From the NCBI RefSeq assembly GCF_009650215.1, contig NZ_CP045851.1, forward strand, positions 372,001-436,000: 64,000 nucleotides of DNA. Direction: 5' to 3'. Within the stretch, counting starts at the first letter, position 1; every line of letters begins with the position of its first letter. This stretch comes from Actinomarinicola tropica (GTDB taxonomy: Bacteria > Actinomycetota > Acidimicrobiia > Acidimicrobiales > SKKL01). Of this stretch, positions 54,819-62,929 are shown in pieces. A program made the position numbers and the translations under genes. The notes below the pieces were generated by a model, which did not search any database, was not told where the DNA came from, and saw only the letters and a program-made list of their open reading frames with translations.

Positions 54819-55715
54819 ATGCGCAGCGAAGCGCTCGAGAACATCATCACCATGCTCCGCGCCCAGGCCACCGAGCGGGGTGACGCCGAGATGACCATCG
54901 ATGAGTGGCGGGAGGCCTACGACGGTCTCGGGGGTCTGCTGCCGGCGGCCGAGGGCGTACCCGTCGAGTCGGTCGACGCGGCCGGGGTGCCGGCCGAGTG
55001 GATCGGTGCCGGCGACGGGCCGGTGGTCGTGTACGTCCACGGCGGCGGCTACTGCATCGGTTCGCTGGACAGCCACCGGCCCATGCTCACCCACCTGGCC
55101 TCGGCCATCGGCGGGCGGGTCCTCGCCGTCGACTACCGGCTGGCCCCGGAGCACCCGTTCCCCGCCGCGCTCGACGACGCCTGCACCGCCTACCGCTGGG
55201 TGCTCGCCGGGGGCGTGGAGCCGAGCCGGGTGGTGGTCGCCGGCGACTCGGCCGGCGGTGGCCTGACGCTCGCCACCGTCGTGGCGCTGCGCGACGCCGG
55301 CGACCCGCTGCCCGCGGCCGGGGTGTGCCTGTCGCCGTGGGCCGACCTCACGCAGTCCGGTTCGACCATGGCCGAGAAGGCCGACGCCGATCCGATGGTC
55401 CACGCCGAGGACCTCGACCGCTGGGCGGCCGCCTACGCCGGCGCCGACGGCGATCCGGCCGCGTCCGGCCTCAGCCCGGTGTTTGCCGACCTGTCCGGCC
55501 TGCCGCCCCTGCTCGTGGAGGTGGGCACGGCTGAGGTGCTGCTCGACGACGCCCGCCGCGTCGCCGAGCGTGCTCGCGCCGCCGGCGTCGACGTGACGCT
55601 GTTCGAGGGCGAGGACCTCATCCACGTGTGGCACTTCTTCGCCGGCGCCGTGCCAGAAGCCGACGAGGGCATCACCCGGGTGGCCGAGTTCGTCCGCCGC
55701 CACGCCGGCGGCTGA
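54819..55715 (+). CDS. HSL-family alpha/beta hydrolase/esterase
   Basis: A 298-residue hormone-sensitive-lipase-like esterase. YVHGGGYCIGS provides the HGGG oxyanion motif, DYRLAPEHPFPAA the family segment, GDSAGGGL the nucleophile, and the late LIHVWHFF the catalytic histidine. AGGAGAAACCC precedes the ATG. It likely cleaves short-chain esters or lactones in the pathway fed by the nearby Baeyer-Villiger enzyme. Confidence 0.92.
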   Translation: MRSEALENIITMLRAQATERGDAEMTIDEWREAYDGLGGLLPAAEGVPVESVDAAGVPAEWIGAGDGPVVVYVHGGGYCIGSLDSHRPMLTHLASAIGGRVLAVDYRLAPEHPFPAALDDACTAYRWVLAGGVEPSRVVVAGDSAGGGLTLATVVALRDAGDPLPAAGVCLSPWADLTQSGSTMAEKADADPMVHAEDLDRWAAAYAGADGDPAASGLSPVFADLSGLPPLLVEVGTAEVLLDDARRVAERARAAGVDVTLFEGEDLIHVWHFFAGAVPEADEGITRVAEFVRRHAGG

Positions 55716-55734
55716 CGCGGCCGGGCGCGGAGCC

Positions 55735-56622
55735 TCAGCTGCGGCGTGGGCCGCGGTGGCCGAGCACCGACGGCGCCGTCGACAGGTACTCGAGCGCCTG
55801 CTCCAGCGACCCGGGCAGGTCGCCGGGGTGGTGGTTCGGGTGGAAGTACAGCCGCAGGTCCCAGGCCGAGCGCACGAGGGAGAACACCTCGCCGCGGCGG
55901 GCGCTGCGCACGTGGGCCCGCCAGCTCCACCGGCCCTTGGCTGCCGGGTCGCGGCGCATGACCTCGCTGGTGAGCAGCGGCCAGCCGACGAGGATCAGCC
56001 CGGCGAGGGGCACCATCGCCGCCACCCGCCGCAGGTAGCCGCCGCCGATGTGGTGGTACACGTCGTAGGCGACGTGGCGGTGCTCGATCTCCTCGGAGGC
56101 GTGCCACAGGAACAGGTGCGCCATCTCCGGGTCGACGTCGGTGTCGGCCCAGGTGTTGTCGGCCAGCACGTAGCCAGCGAGGGAGGCGGTGAAGTGCTCG
56201 GCCGCCGCGGTGGTGGCGACCATGAACAGGACCGCCTGCTTGCGGAACGGCTCGGGGAGCCGGTTGACCCGGTCGTTCAGGCGTCGGCGGAACGACTCGA
56301 ACAGCTCGAGCTCGCGCCGGAAGTCGATGCCGTACTCCTCCATGCGGGCCACGCACCGCTCGTGCTCGTTGCGGTGGGTGACCTCCTGGCCGAGGAACCC
56401 CCGGATCTCGGTGCGGATCCGCTCGTCGGTGACGTAGGGCAGCGCGTTGCGAAGCGAGTCGTTGAAGAACCGCTCGCCTGTGGGGAACAGCAGGTTTCCC
56501 ACGTTGAAGGTGTGGGTCGCCTGGGCGTCGTCCACCAGCCAGTGCACCCGGGGTGTGTCGAGCTCGAAGCTGGTGTGCCGGGGGGCGACCGGCTCGGGCG
56601 GGCGGCGGAGCGTGGCGGTCAT
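55735..56622 (-). CDS. Metal-dependent hydrolase, ferritin-like (PF10118 type)
   Basis: A 295-residue helical protein of the predicted metal-dependent hydrolase family. Metal-ligand segments are EVTHRNEHERC, AAAEHFTASLAG and HASEEIEHRHVAYDVYHH, an E/H pattern typical of a ferritin-like dimetal site. A hydrophobic stretch (VAAMVPLAGLILVGWPLL) suggests membrane contact. Internal ATG 56622 (TATLRRPPEP) is preferred over the upstream GTG, which reads a cysteine/arginine-rich segment through the promoter region. It diverges from the Baeyer-Villiger gene. Confidence 0.82.
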   Translation of the reverse strand: MTATLRRPPEPVAPRHTSFELDTPRVHWLVDDAQATHTFNVGNLLFPTGERFFNDSLRNALPYVTDERIRTEIRGFLGQEVTHRNEHERCVARMEEYGIDFRRELELFESFRRRLNDRVNRLPEPFRKQAVLFMVATTAAAEHFTASLAGYVLADNTWADTDVDPEMAHLFLWHASEEIEHRHVAYDVYHHIGGGYLRRVAAMVPLAGLILVGWPLLTSEVMRRDPAAKGRWSWRAHVRSARRGEVFSLVRSAWDLRLYFHPNHHPGDLPGSLEQALEYLSTAPSVLGHRGPRRS

Positions 56623-56789
56623 CGGACCTCGCAGTCGGGCGCGGCCCTTCGGACGAAGGGAACATACCCGACACATATGACGACGATGCAGAACCGTCTC
56701 GTGGTATCCGTCACGGGGCCTACGGGCCCGCTGCGACAGGACGTGTACCGTGTCTCGCACGCGCAGGCCGACATCCAGGGGGAAGCACC

Positions 56790-58406
56790 ATGGCCGCTAA
56801 CGACATCGACTCCGTCCACGACCTCGTCGTGGTCGGCGCCGGGTTCTCCGGGCTCTACATGGTCCACAAGGCCCGAGAGGAGCTGGGATTGGATGTCCTG
56901 GGCATCGAGGCCGGCGCCGGACCAGGCGGCACGTGGTACTGGAACCGCTACCCCGGTGCTCGGTGCGATTCGGAGAGCTTCTACTACTGCTACACGTTCT
57001 CGAAGGTGTTGCTCGACGAGTGGGACTGGTCGTCGCGCTACCCGGAGCAGCCAGAGATCCTGCGCTACCTCGAGTTCGCCGCCGATCGGCTCGACCTGCG
57101 CCGGAGCTTCGCCTTCGACACCCGGGTCGAGTCGCTCACCTGGGACGAGGACGGGTCGCGCTGGATCGTGCGCACCAACACCGGTCGCACCTTCGCCGCC
57201 ACCTGGGTCGTGGCCGCGGTGGGGGCGCTGTCGGCCGCCAACGTGCCCGACATCCCCGGCCTCGACGACTTCCAGGGCGAGTGGTTCCACACCGGACGCT
57301 GGCCCCACGAGGGCGTCGACTTCACCGGGCGGCGCGTCGCCCAGATCGGCACCGGCTCCACCGGCATCCAGGCGGCACCGGTCATCGCCCGCCAGGCCGA
57401 GCACCTCTACGTGCTCCAGCGCACGCCCAACTACACGGTCCCGGCCCGGGACCGCCCCATGGACCGGGACGAGTGGGTGCGGATCAAGTCGGCCTACGAC
57501 GAGGTCGTGGCCGCCACCAAGTCGTCCTTCGCCGGCTTCCCCTACACGCCGTCGCCGCGGTCGGCCCTCGAGGTGCCCGAGGTGGAGCGCCGGGCGATCT
57601 ACGAGTCGTTGTGGGAGGAGGGCGGCTTCAAGTTCCTGTGGGGCGGTTTCCACGACCTCCTGCTCGACGAGCGGGCCAACGAGACCGCGGCCGAGTTCAT
57701 CCGCTCCAAGATCCGCGACATCGTCCACGACCCCGAGATCGCTGAGAAGCTGTGCCCCAAGGGCTACCCGTACGGGGCGAAGCGGCCGCCGATCGACACC
57801 GACTACTACGAGACGTTCAACCGGGACAACGTGACTCTGGTCGACATCTCCGAGGGCGGCATCAGCCGGATCACCCCGACGGGCGTGGAGACGCCGGACG
57901 GCCACCACGAGGTGGACACCATCGTGTTCGCCACCGGCTTCGACGCCATGACCGGGCCGCTGCTGCGGTTGGACATCACCGGCCGCGACGGTCTGCGCCT
58001 GGCCGACGAGTGGGTCGACGGCCCCACGACCTACCTCGGGCTGCAGGTCGCCGGGTTCCCGAACCTGTTCACGATCACCGGTCCGGGGAGCCCGTCGGTG
58101 CTCACCAACATGCCCACGTCCATCGAGCAGCACGTGGAGTGGATCGCCCGCTGCATCGACGATCTTCGCCAGCGGGGGCAGCTGGTGATCGAGCCCACCC
58201 AGGAGGCGGTGGATACCTGGACCGACCACGTCGCCGAGGCATCGCAGTTCGGGCTGTTCAACCGGGCCGACTCGTGGTACCTGGGCGCGAACATCCCGGG
58301 CAAGAAGCGGGTCTTCATGCCCTACGTCGGTGGACTTGCCAACTACAGGGCCAAGTGCGAGGAGATCGCTGCGAGCGGCTACGAGGGGTTCCTCGTCTCT
58401 CCCTGA
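56790..58406 (+). CDS. Baeyer-Villiger type flavin monooxygenase
   Basis: A 538-residue flavoprotein. The FAD loop GAGFSG is at 17-22, the NADPH loop GTGSTG at 187-192 and between them the Baeyer-Villiger fingerprint FQGEWFHTGRWP at 161-172. GGTWYWNRYPGARCDSES is typical of cyclohexanone or cyclopentadecanone-type members. It inserts oxygen next to a ketone to give an ester or lactone. GGGGGAAGCACC precedes ATG 56790. Hydrolases on both sides could open the product. Confidence 0.94.
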   Translation: MAANDIDSVHDLVVVGAGFSGLYMVHKAREELGLDVLGIEAGAGPGGTWYWNRYPGARCDSESFYYCYTFSKVLLDEWDWSSRYPEQPEILRYLEFAADRLDLRRSFAFDTRVESLTWDEDGSRWIVRTNTGRTFAATWVVAAVGALSAANVPDIPGLDDFQGEWFHTGRWPHEGVDFTGRRVAQIGTGSTGIQAAPVIARQAEHLYVLQRTPNYTVPARDRPMDRDEWVRIKSAYDEVVAATKSSFAGFPYTPSPRSALEVPEVERRAIYESLWEEGGFKFLWGGFHDLLLDERANETAAEFIRSKIRDIVHDPEIAEKLCPKGYPYGAKRPPIDTDYYETFNRDNVTLVDISEGGISRITPTGVETPDGHHEVDTIVFATGFDAMTGPLLRLDITGRDGLRLADEWVDGPTTYLGLQVAGFPNLFTITGPGSPSVLTNMPTSIEQHVEWIARCIDDLRQRGQLVIEPTQEAVDTWTDHVAEASQFGLFNRADSWYLGANIPGKKRVFMPYVGGLANYRAKCEEIAASGYEGFLVSP

Positions 58407-58439
58407 GAGGGTGGATCCGACACGAAGAGAGGACGACGC

Positions 58440-58862
58440 ATGCTCGTGCAGACGAAGCGGCGGAACCCGGTCGAGATCATCACGATCAACCGGCCCGAGG
58501 CTCGCAACGCCATCGACTACGACACCTCCGAGGCGCTCGCCGACGCCTTCGACGCCGCGGAACAAGACCCAGGGGTGTGGGCCGTGGTGCTCACCGGGCC
58601 CGGGGACAAGGCGTTCTCCGCCGGGATGTACCCGAAGGCGGTCGCCCTCGAGATGGCGATGACCGGCGACCCGGTCGACGCGGCCACCGCCCAGCGACTC
58701 GGGCTCGTCAACCGCGTGGTGAAGCGCTCGCTCGGCGTCACCGAGGACGAGGTGTTCGAGCTCCAGGGGGACGTCCTGGCCGAGGTGTTCACCTCACCCG
58801 ATGCCATGGAGGGTCCGCGCGCCTTCGCCGAGAAGCGCGCGCCGAAGTGGACGAGCGCATGA
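58440..58862 (+). pseudogene. Enoyl-CoA hydratase with two internal in-frame deletions
   Basis: A 140-residue open frame with normal crotonase ends but about 115 residues missing. It reads normally to GDKAFSAGM (residue 63), then jumps to YPKAVALEMAMTGDPVDAA, skipping the second oxyanion glycine and catalytic glutamates. A second jump falls after GLVNRVV (94), losing about 30 residues before the GVTEDEVFELQGDVLAEVF and GPRAFAEKRAPKW end. It retains a ribosome site and overlaps the next gene. It cannot be an active hydratase. Confidence 0.8.
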
Positions 58863-59599
58863 CCGGCGCAGGGACCGAGGTCCGCATCGAGGCGCCGCGA
58901 GGTGAGCTGCCCGCCTACGTGGCCGAGCCGGAGGACGACGACCTCGCTCCGGCCGTGATCGTTGTCCACGACGCGTTCGGGATGACCACCGACCTGCGCA
59001 ACCAGGTCGACTGGCTCGCCGGTGAGGGGTACCTCGCCGCCGGCCCCGACCTGTTCCACTGGGGTGGCAAGCTTCGCTGCATCCGCACGGTGATGGGCGA
59101 GATCGCCAAGGGTACGGGACGATCGTTCGACGAGGTGGAGGCGGTCCGGTCGTGGCTGGTCTCCCATCCCCGCTCCAACGGCAAGGTGGGTGTCATTGGC
59201 TTCTGCATGGGAGGCGGTTTCGCCCTCGTCCTCGCCCCCGGGCACGGGTTCGATGCGGCGAGCGTCAACTACGCCAGCGCGCCCAAGCGCACCTACACCG
59301 CCGACTTCCTGCGTGGCAGCTGCCCGATCGTGGGGAGCTTCGGTGGCAAGGACCTCATGCTGCGGGGCGCGGCCGCCCGCCTGGAGGCTTCCCTCATGGA
59401 GCTCGGGGTCGACCACGATGTGAAGGAGTACGCCCCGGCCGGCCATTCCTTCCTGAACGACCACGACCCGGCGGACCTGCCCCTCGCGCTGTCGGTGCTG
59501 ATGAAGCTGCCGCTGCCGGGCATGGGCTTCCACGAACCGTCCGCCGACGACGCCAAGGCCCGGATCGTGTCGTTCTTCGACCGCCACCTGCGGGCATGA
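58859..59599 (+). CDS. Dienelactone hydrolase family protein
   Basis: A 246-residue dienelactone hydrolase. The cysteine nucleophile C116 lies in VGVIGFCMGGGFA; the acid and base sites are GSFGGKDLML and PAGHSFLND. It opens lactones or related esters, which fits the Baeyer-Villiger monooxygenase upstream. The ATG overlaps the stop of the deleted crotonase (ATGA). All catalytic residues are intact. Confidence 0.9.
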   Translation: MTGAGTEVRIEAPRGELPAYVAEPEDDDLAPAVIVVHDAFGMTTDLRNQVDWLAGEGYLAAGPDLFHWGGKLRCIRTVMGEIAKGTGRSFDEVEAVRSWLVSHPRSNGKVGVIGFCMGGGFALVLAPGHGFDAASVNYASAPKRTYTADFLRGSCPIVGSFGGKDLMLRGAAARLEASLMELGVDHDVKEYAPAGHSFLNDHDPADLPLALSVLMKLPLPGMGFHEPSADDAKARIVSFFDRHLRA

Positions 59600-59621
59600 C
59601 CCCCGACGCGCACGGGAGGCG

Positions 59622-60552
59622 ATGACCATGGCATGGAACCGCAAGGACATGGGCGACCTCAGCGGACGCACGGCCCTCGTCACCGGAGCCAACAGCGGCC
59701 TCGGCCTGGAATCCGCTCGGGCGCTCGCCGCCGCGGGCGCTCGGGTGCTGCTCGCCTGCCGGACGAGCACCGGGCGAGGGAGGCCGAGGAGGCCGTGCCG
59801 CCGAGGCCGCCGGCGCCGCTCCGCAGGTCGTCCGGCTCGACCTCGCCGACCTCCACAGCGTCTCCGAGGCCGCCGAGGACGTCGCGGCCCGGGTGGATTG
59901 GCTCGACATCCTGCTCAACAACGCCGGGGTCATGGCGATCCCGCTCCGCCGCACCGCTCAGGGCCACGAGGCCCAGCTCGGCACGAACCACCTCGGCCAC
60001 TTCGCGCTGACCGGCCGGCTGCTGCCCGTGCTGCTGGCCGCCGAGCAGCCCCGCGTCGTGACCACCTCGTCCTTCATGCACCACATGGGGCGCATGCGCT
60101 GGGATGATCTCGACTGGCAGCGCGGCTACCGGAAGTGGGACGCGTACGGGCAGTCGAAGCTGGCGAACCTCCTGTTCACCTTCGAGCTCGACCGCCGGGC
60201 CCGGGCCGCCTCCAGTGCGCTGGTCGCGACGGCGGCCCATCCCGGCTACGCCTCGACGGCGCTCCAGCACCGGGGACCGGAGATGTCCGGCAACAAGGCG
60301 ATGGCGCTCGCCATGCGGGTGGCGAACGCCGCCGTGGCCCAGTCGTCCGAGGGTGGTGCGCTGCCCCAGCTCTATGCCGCCGTGGCGCCCGACGTGGAGG
60401 GGGGCGACTACCTCGGGCCTGGGGGTCCGTTCCAGCTGCGCGGTTCCCCGAGGAAGGTCCGGGCGGCGAAGCGGGCGTACCGGGAAGCCGACGGGCAGCG
60501 CCTCTGGAGCGCCTCCGAGGAGATGACCGGGGTCTCGTACCGCTGGGGCTGA
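59622..60552 (+). pseudogene. SDR (retinol-dehydrogenase-like) broken by two frameshifts
   Basis: The frame from ATG 59622 encodes DLSGRTALVTGANSGLGLES and ARVLLAC, then loses sense. The protein continues in the next frame from about 59763 (RAREAEEAV), then in the third frame from about 59800 (PQVVRLDLADLHSVSEAAED). It runs on through DWLDILLNNAGVMA and AYGQSKLANLLF (Tyr-Lys) to 60552. Each shift looks like one missing base. The rest of the gene is intact and GC3-biased, so the mutations are recent or are sequencing errors. An intact form would be about 310 residues. Confidence 0.8.
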
Positions 60553-60556
60553 CGGG

Positions 60557-61234
60557 ATGAGCGGGGTTGCGACCGGCGGAGCGGCCCGCACGGAGGCCCG
60601 CGTCGTCGACGGCGGGATCTGGCGGGAGCGCCTCCTCGTCCCTGCGCTGGCGGCCATCGGCTTGGCCGTGGCGGTGGTGAGCAGCCTCGGTTCGCCGATG
60701 GTCCCCACCGTCGCCGACGACTACGACGTGGCGCTCGGGACGGCACAGTGGGGGCTCACCGCGGCGCTCCTCGCCGGCGTCTCGGCGGTCGTGGTCGCGC
60801 TCAGCGAGCTGCCCTCGTGGGGGGCAGCATCCGCGCTGGCTGCCGGTGCGATCGCGGTCTTCGTGCGCCGCACCCTGACGACCCGCCATCCCCTGGTCGA
60901 CCTCCGCAGCTTCTCCGTCCCCTCGGTGCGTGTCGCACACACCGTGGCGGTGCTTGCCGGTGTCGGGATGTACTTCCTGTTCTCGCTGGCCATCCGCTAC
61001 GTGCAGACGCCGGTGAGCACCGGCTACGGCCAGGGTCGCACCGTGCTCGCGGCCGGGCTGATCCTGACGCCGTTCTCGGTGGCGAGCCTGGCGGTGAACC
61101 GTCTGAGCGGCGTGGTCCGCCGGCGGATGGACGGACGCTGGCTCATGCCCCTCGGCTGCGGCTGGGTCCACGTGACCCCGCCCTGGCCCGCCTCGAGGCG
61201 GAGAGCGTCGATGCGGAGGTGGCCGGGGCGGTGA
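60557..61234 (+). pseudogene. MFS transporter remnant with internal and C-terminal loss
   Basis: A 225-residue frame containing the start of an MFS protein (one helix, then VADDYDVALGTAQWGLTAALLAGV) joined near residue 75 to later parts (SELPSWGAASALAAGAIAVF, LVDLRSFSVPSVRVAHTVAV). The conserved loop with motif A and several helices are absent. After GCGWVHV the sequence becomes Arg/Pro-rich, suggesting a frameshift near the end. Only five or so helices remain, so transport is unlikely. Confidence 0.65.
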
Positions 61235-61310
61235 TGTACGAACCGGACACCGACGGGCGCGCTCGGTGACGGTGGCCAGCGGCGGCGGCCCGCCGGCCGT
61301 CACGTGGGCG

Positions 61311-61718
61311 TCAGCCGACGGGAGCGAACCGGGGGATGGCGGGACCCTCTTCGGTGGGGTCCCAGCGCACCGACACCCGTTGGCCCACCGTGACGGTGGC
61401 GGGGTCGCACTCCACGATGTTGGTCAGCACGCGCGGACCCTCGTCGAGCTCGACGTAGGCCATGACGTAGGGCGACGCGTCCCGCCAGGGACCGTCGCCC
61501 TTGTGGGTCACGGTGTAGCTGTAGACGGTGCCCTCACCGGTGGCCTCGATCCACTCGACGCCCTCGGTGTGGCATGCCGGGCAGAACGTACGGGGGTACC
61601 AGATCACCGTCTGGCAGGACGTGCACCGGGGCAGCACCAAGCGGCCCTCGGCGGTGGCGTCCCAGAACGGCTTGGTCTCCGGGGTCACCGGGGGAGCGAA
61701 GGTGGGCAGGTCGCTCAT
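61311..61718 (-). CDS. DUF35 zinc-ribbon/OB-fold protein
   Basis: A 135-residue acyl-CoA-associated protein with an intact N-terminal zinc ribbon (RCTSC ... TFCPACH, two C-x2-C pairs) and an OB fold (GEGTVYSYTVTHKG, PRVLTNIVECDP). AGGAGG precedes ATG 61718, which overlaps the stop of the thiolase-like gene, so the two are probably made as a complex. Unlike the DUF35 protein at 46.3 kb it keeps all four cysteines. Confidence 0.92.
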   Translation of the reverse strand: MSDLPTFAPPVTPETKPFWDATAEGRLVLPRCTSCQTVIWYPRTFCPACHTEGVEWIEATGEGTVYSYTVTHKGDGPWRDASPYVMAYVELDEGPRVLTNIVECDPATVTVGQRVSVRWDPTEEGPAIPRFAPVG

Positions 61719-62890
61719 GCGTCCTCCTGTCCGAGGATGAGTGTGGCGCTGCCCATGCGGTTGGCGAGCGAGCCGCCGGTGCCGTGGGCGAGCGCGAGCT
61801 GGCAGTCGGGCACCTGCACCTCGCCGTGGGCCTCGCCGCGGAGCTGACGGACGGCCTCGATGACCTTGGTCATGCCCCCTCGGTTGGCGGGGTGGTTGTT
61901 GCACAGTCCGCCACCGTCGGTGTTGAACGGGAGCCTCCCGTCGGGGGCCCGGAGGCCCTGGTCGGCGACGAACGCGCCGCCCTTGCCCTTCTCGCAGAAG
62001 CCGAGGTCCTCGATGGTCTCGAGCACCGTGATGGTGAAGGAGTCGTAGATCGAGGCGTAGTCGATGTCGCCGGGCGTGACCCCGGCCTCCTCGAATGCCC
62101 GGGGCCCGGACCACGCCGCGCCGGTGTGGGTGAGGTCGATGCGGCCGTTGTTGGTGTGCTTCGGGGCCTCGCCGTGGCCCAGGACCTTGACGGTGCGGCG
62201 CTCGAGGTCGCGGGCGATCTCGGGGCTGACGACGACGACGGCGCCGCCTCCGTCGGTGACCACGCAGCAGTCGAGGCGGTGCAACGGGTCGCTGACGAGC
62301 GGCGACTCGAGGACCTCCTCGATGGAGACCGCCTTGGGCAGGAAGGCGTCGGGATTGAACTGGGCGTGGTGGGAGGCCGCGACCTTGATCTCGGCCAGCT
62401 GCTCGCTGGTGGTTCCGAACTCGTACATGTGGCGACGGGCGGCCAGGGCGTAGCCGCCGTGGATGGCCATGCCGTGGTTCATCTCGAAGCCGGCCTCGGG
62501 GGCGCTGGCGAACATGGCCCGGGCGCCGCCCATCATCGATGCCGGGTCGGAGCGGGGCAGGCCGGCGAGCGTCACCAGCGCCACCGAGCACTTGCCGGCG
62601 GCGATGGCTGCCGTGGCGTGCCCGACGTGGCACAGGTACGAAGAGCCCCCGGTCTCGGTGGTGTCGATGTGACGCAGCTGCAGGCCCAGGTACTCGGCCA
62701 TGGAGAAGCCGCCGAAGCCAGGTGCGTCGCCGGCGCAGAAGTAGCCGTCCACGTCGTCCATGGACAGGCCGGCATCGGCGAGCGCGCCGACGGCCACGTC
62801 GGCGTGCACCTGGGCCACGGTGCGGTCGGGGATCACTCGCAGTGGATGTTCGTAGGCGCCCGCGATGGATGCCTTGCCGCGTATGGTCAC
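61715..62890 (-). CDS. Thiolase-superfamily protein (aldolase/Ltp2-like)
   Basis: A 391-residue thiolase-fold protein. The nucleophile region reads TGGSSYLCHVGHATAA without the usual active-site cysteine pattern, and YDSFTITVLETIEDLGFCEKG contains the tyrosine expected in the sterol side-chain aldol-lyase group. NTDGGGLCNNHPANRGGM replaces the standard GHP loop. The stop overlaps the DUF35 start. Partner and motif together favour retro-aldol cleavage over thiolysis. Confidence 0.88.
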   Translation of the reverse strand: MTIRGKASIAGAYEHPLRVIPDRTVAQVHADVAVGALADAGLSMDDVDGYFCAGDAPGFGGFSMAEYLGLQLRHIDTTETGGSSYLCHVGHATAAIAAGKCSVALVTLAGLPRSDPASMMGGARAMFASAPEAGFEMNHGMAIHGGYALAARRHMYEFGTTSEQLAEIKVAASHHAQFNPDAFLPKAVSIEEVLESPLVSDPLHRLDCCVVTDGGGAVVVVSPEIARDLERRTVKVLGHGEAPKHTNNGRIDLTHTGAAWSGPRAFEEAGVTPGDIDYASIYDSFTITVLETIEDLGFCEKGKGGAFVADQGLRAPDGRLPFNTDGGGLCNNHPANRGGMTKVIEAVRQLRGEAHGEVQVPDCQLALAHGTGGSLANRMGSATLILGQEDA

Positions 62891-62929
62891 ACTTCTCCTG
62901 CTCTGTCGTGGGGATTTGGGGTCGGTCGG

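Noticed and set aside
61200-61310. Short plus-strand tail (ARLEAESVDAEVAGAVMYEP) in another frame after the MFS remnant
   Set aside because: Too short to assign; may be the frameshifted end of a lost gene but could be chance.
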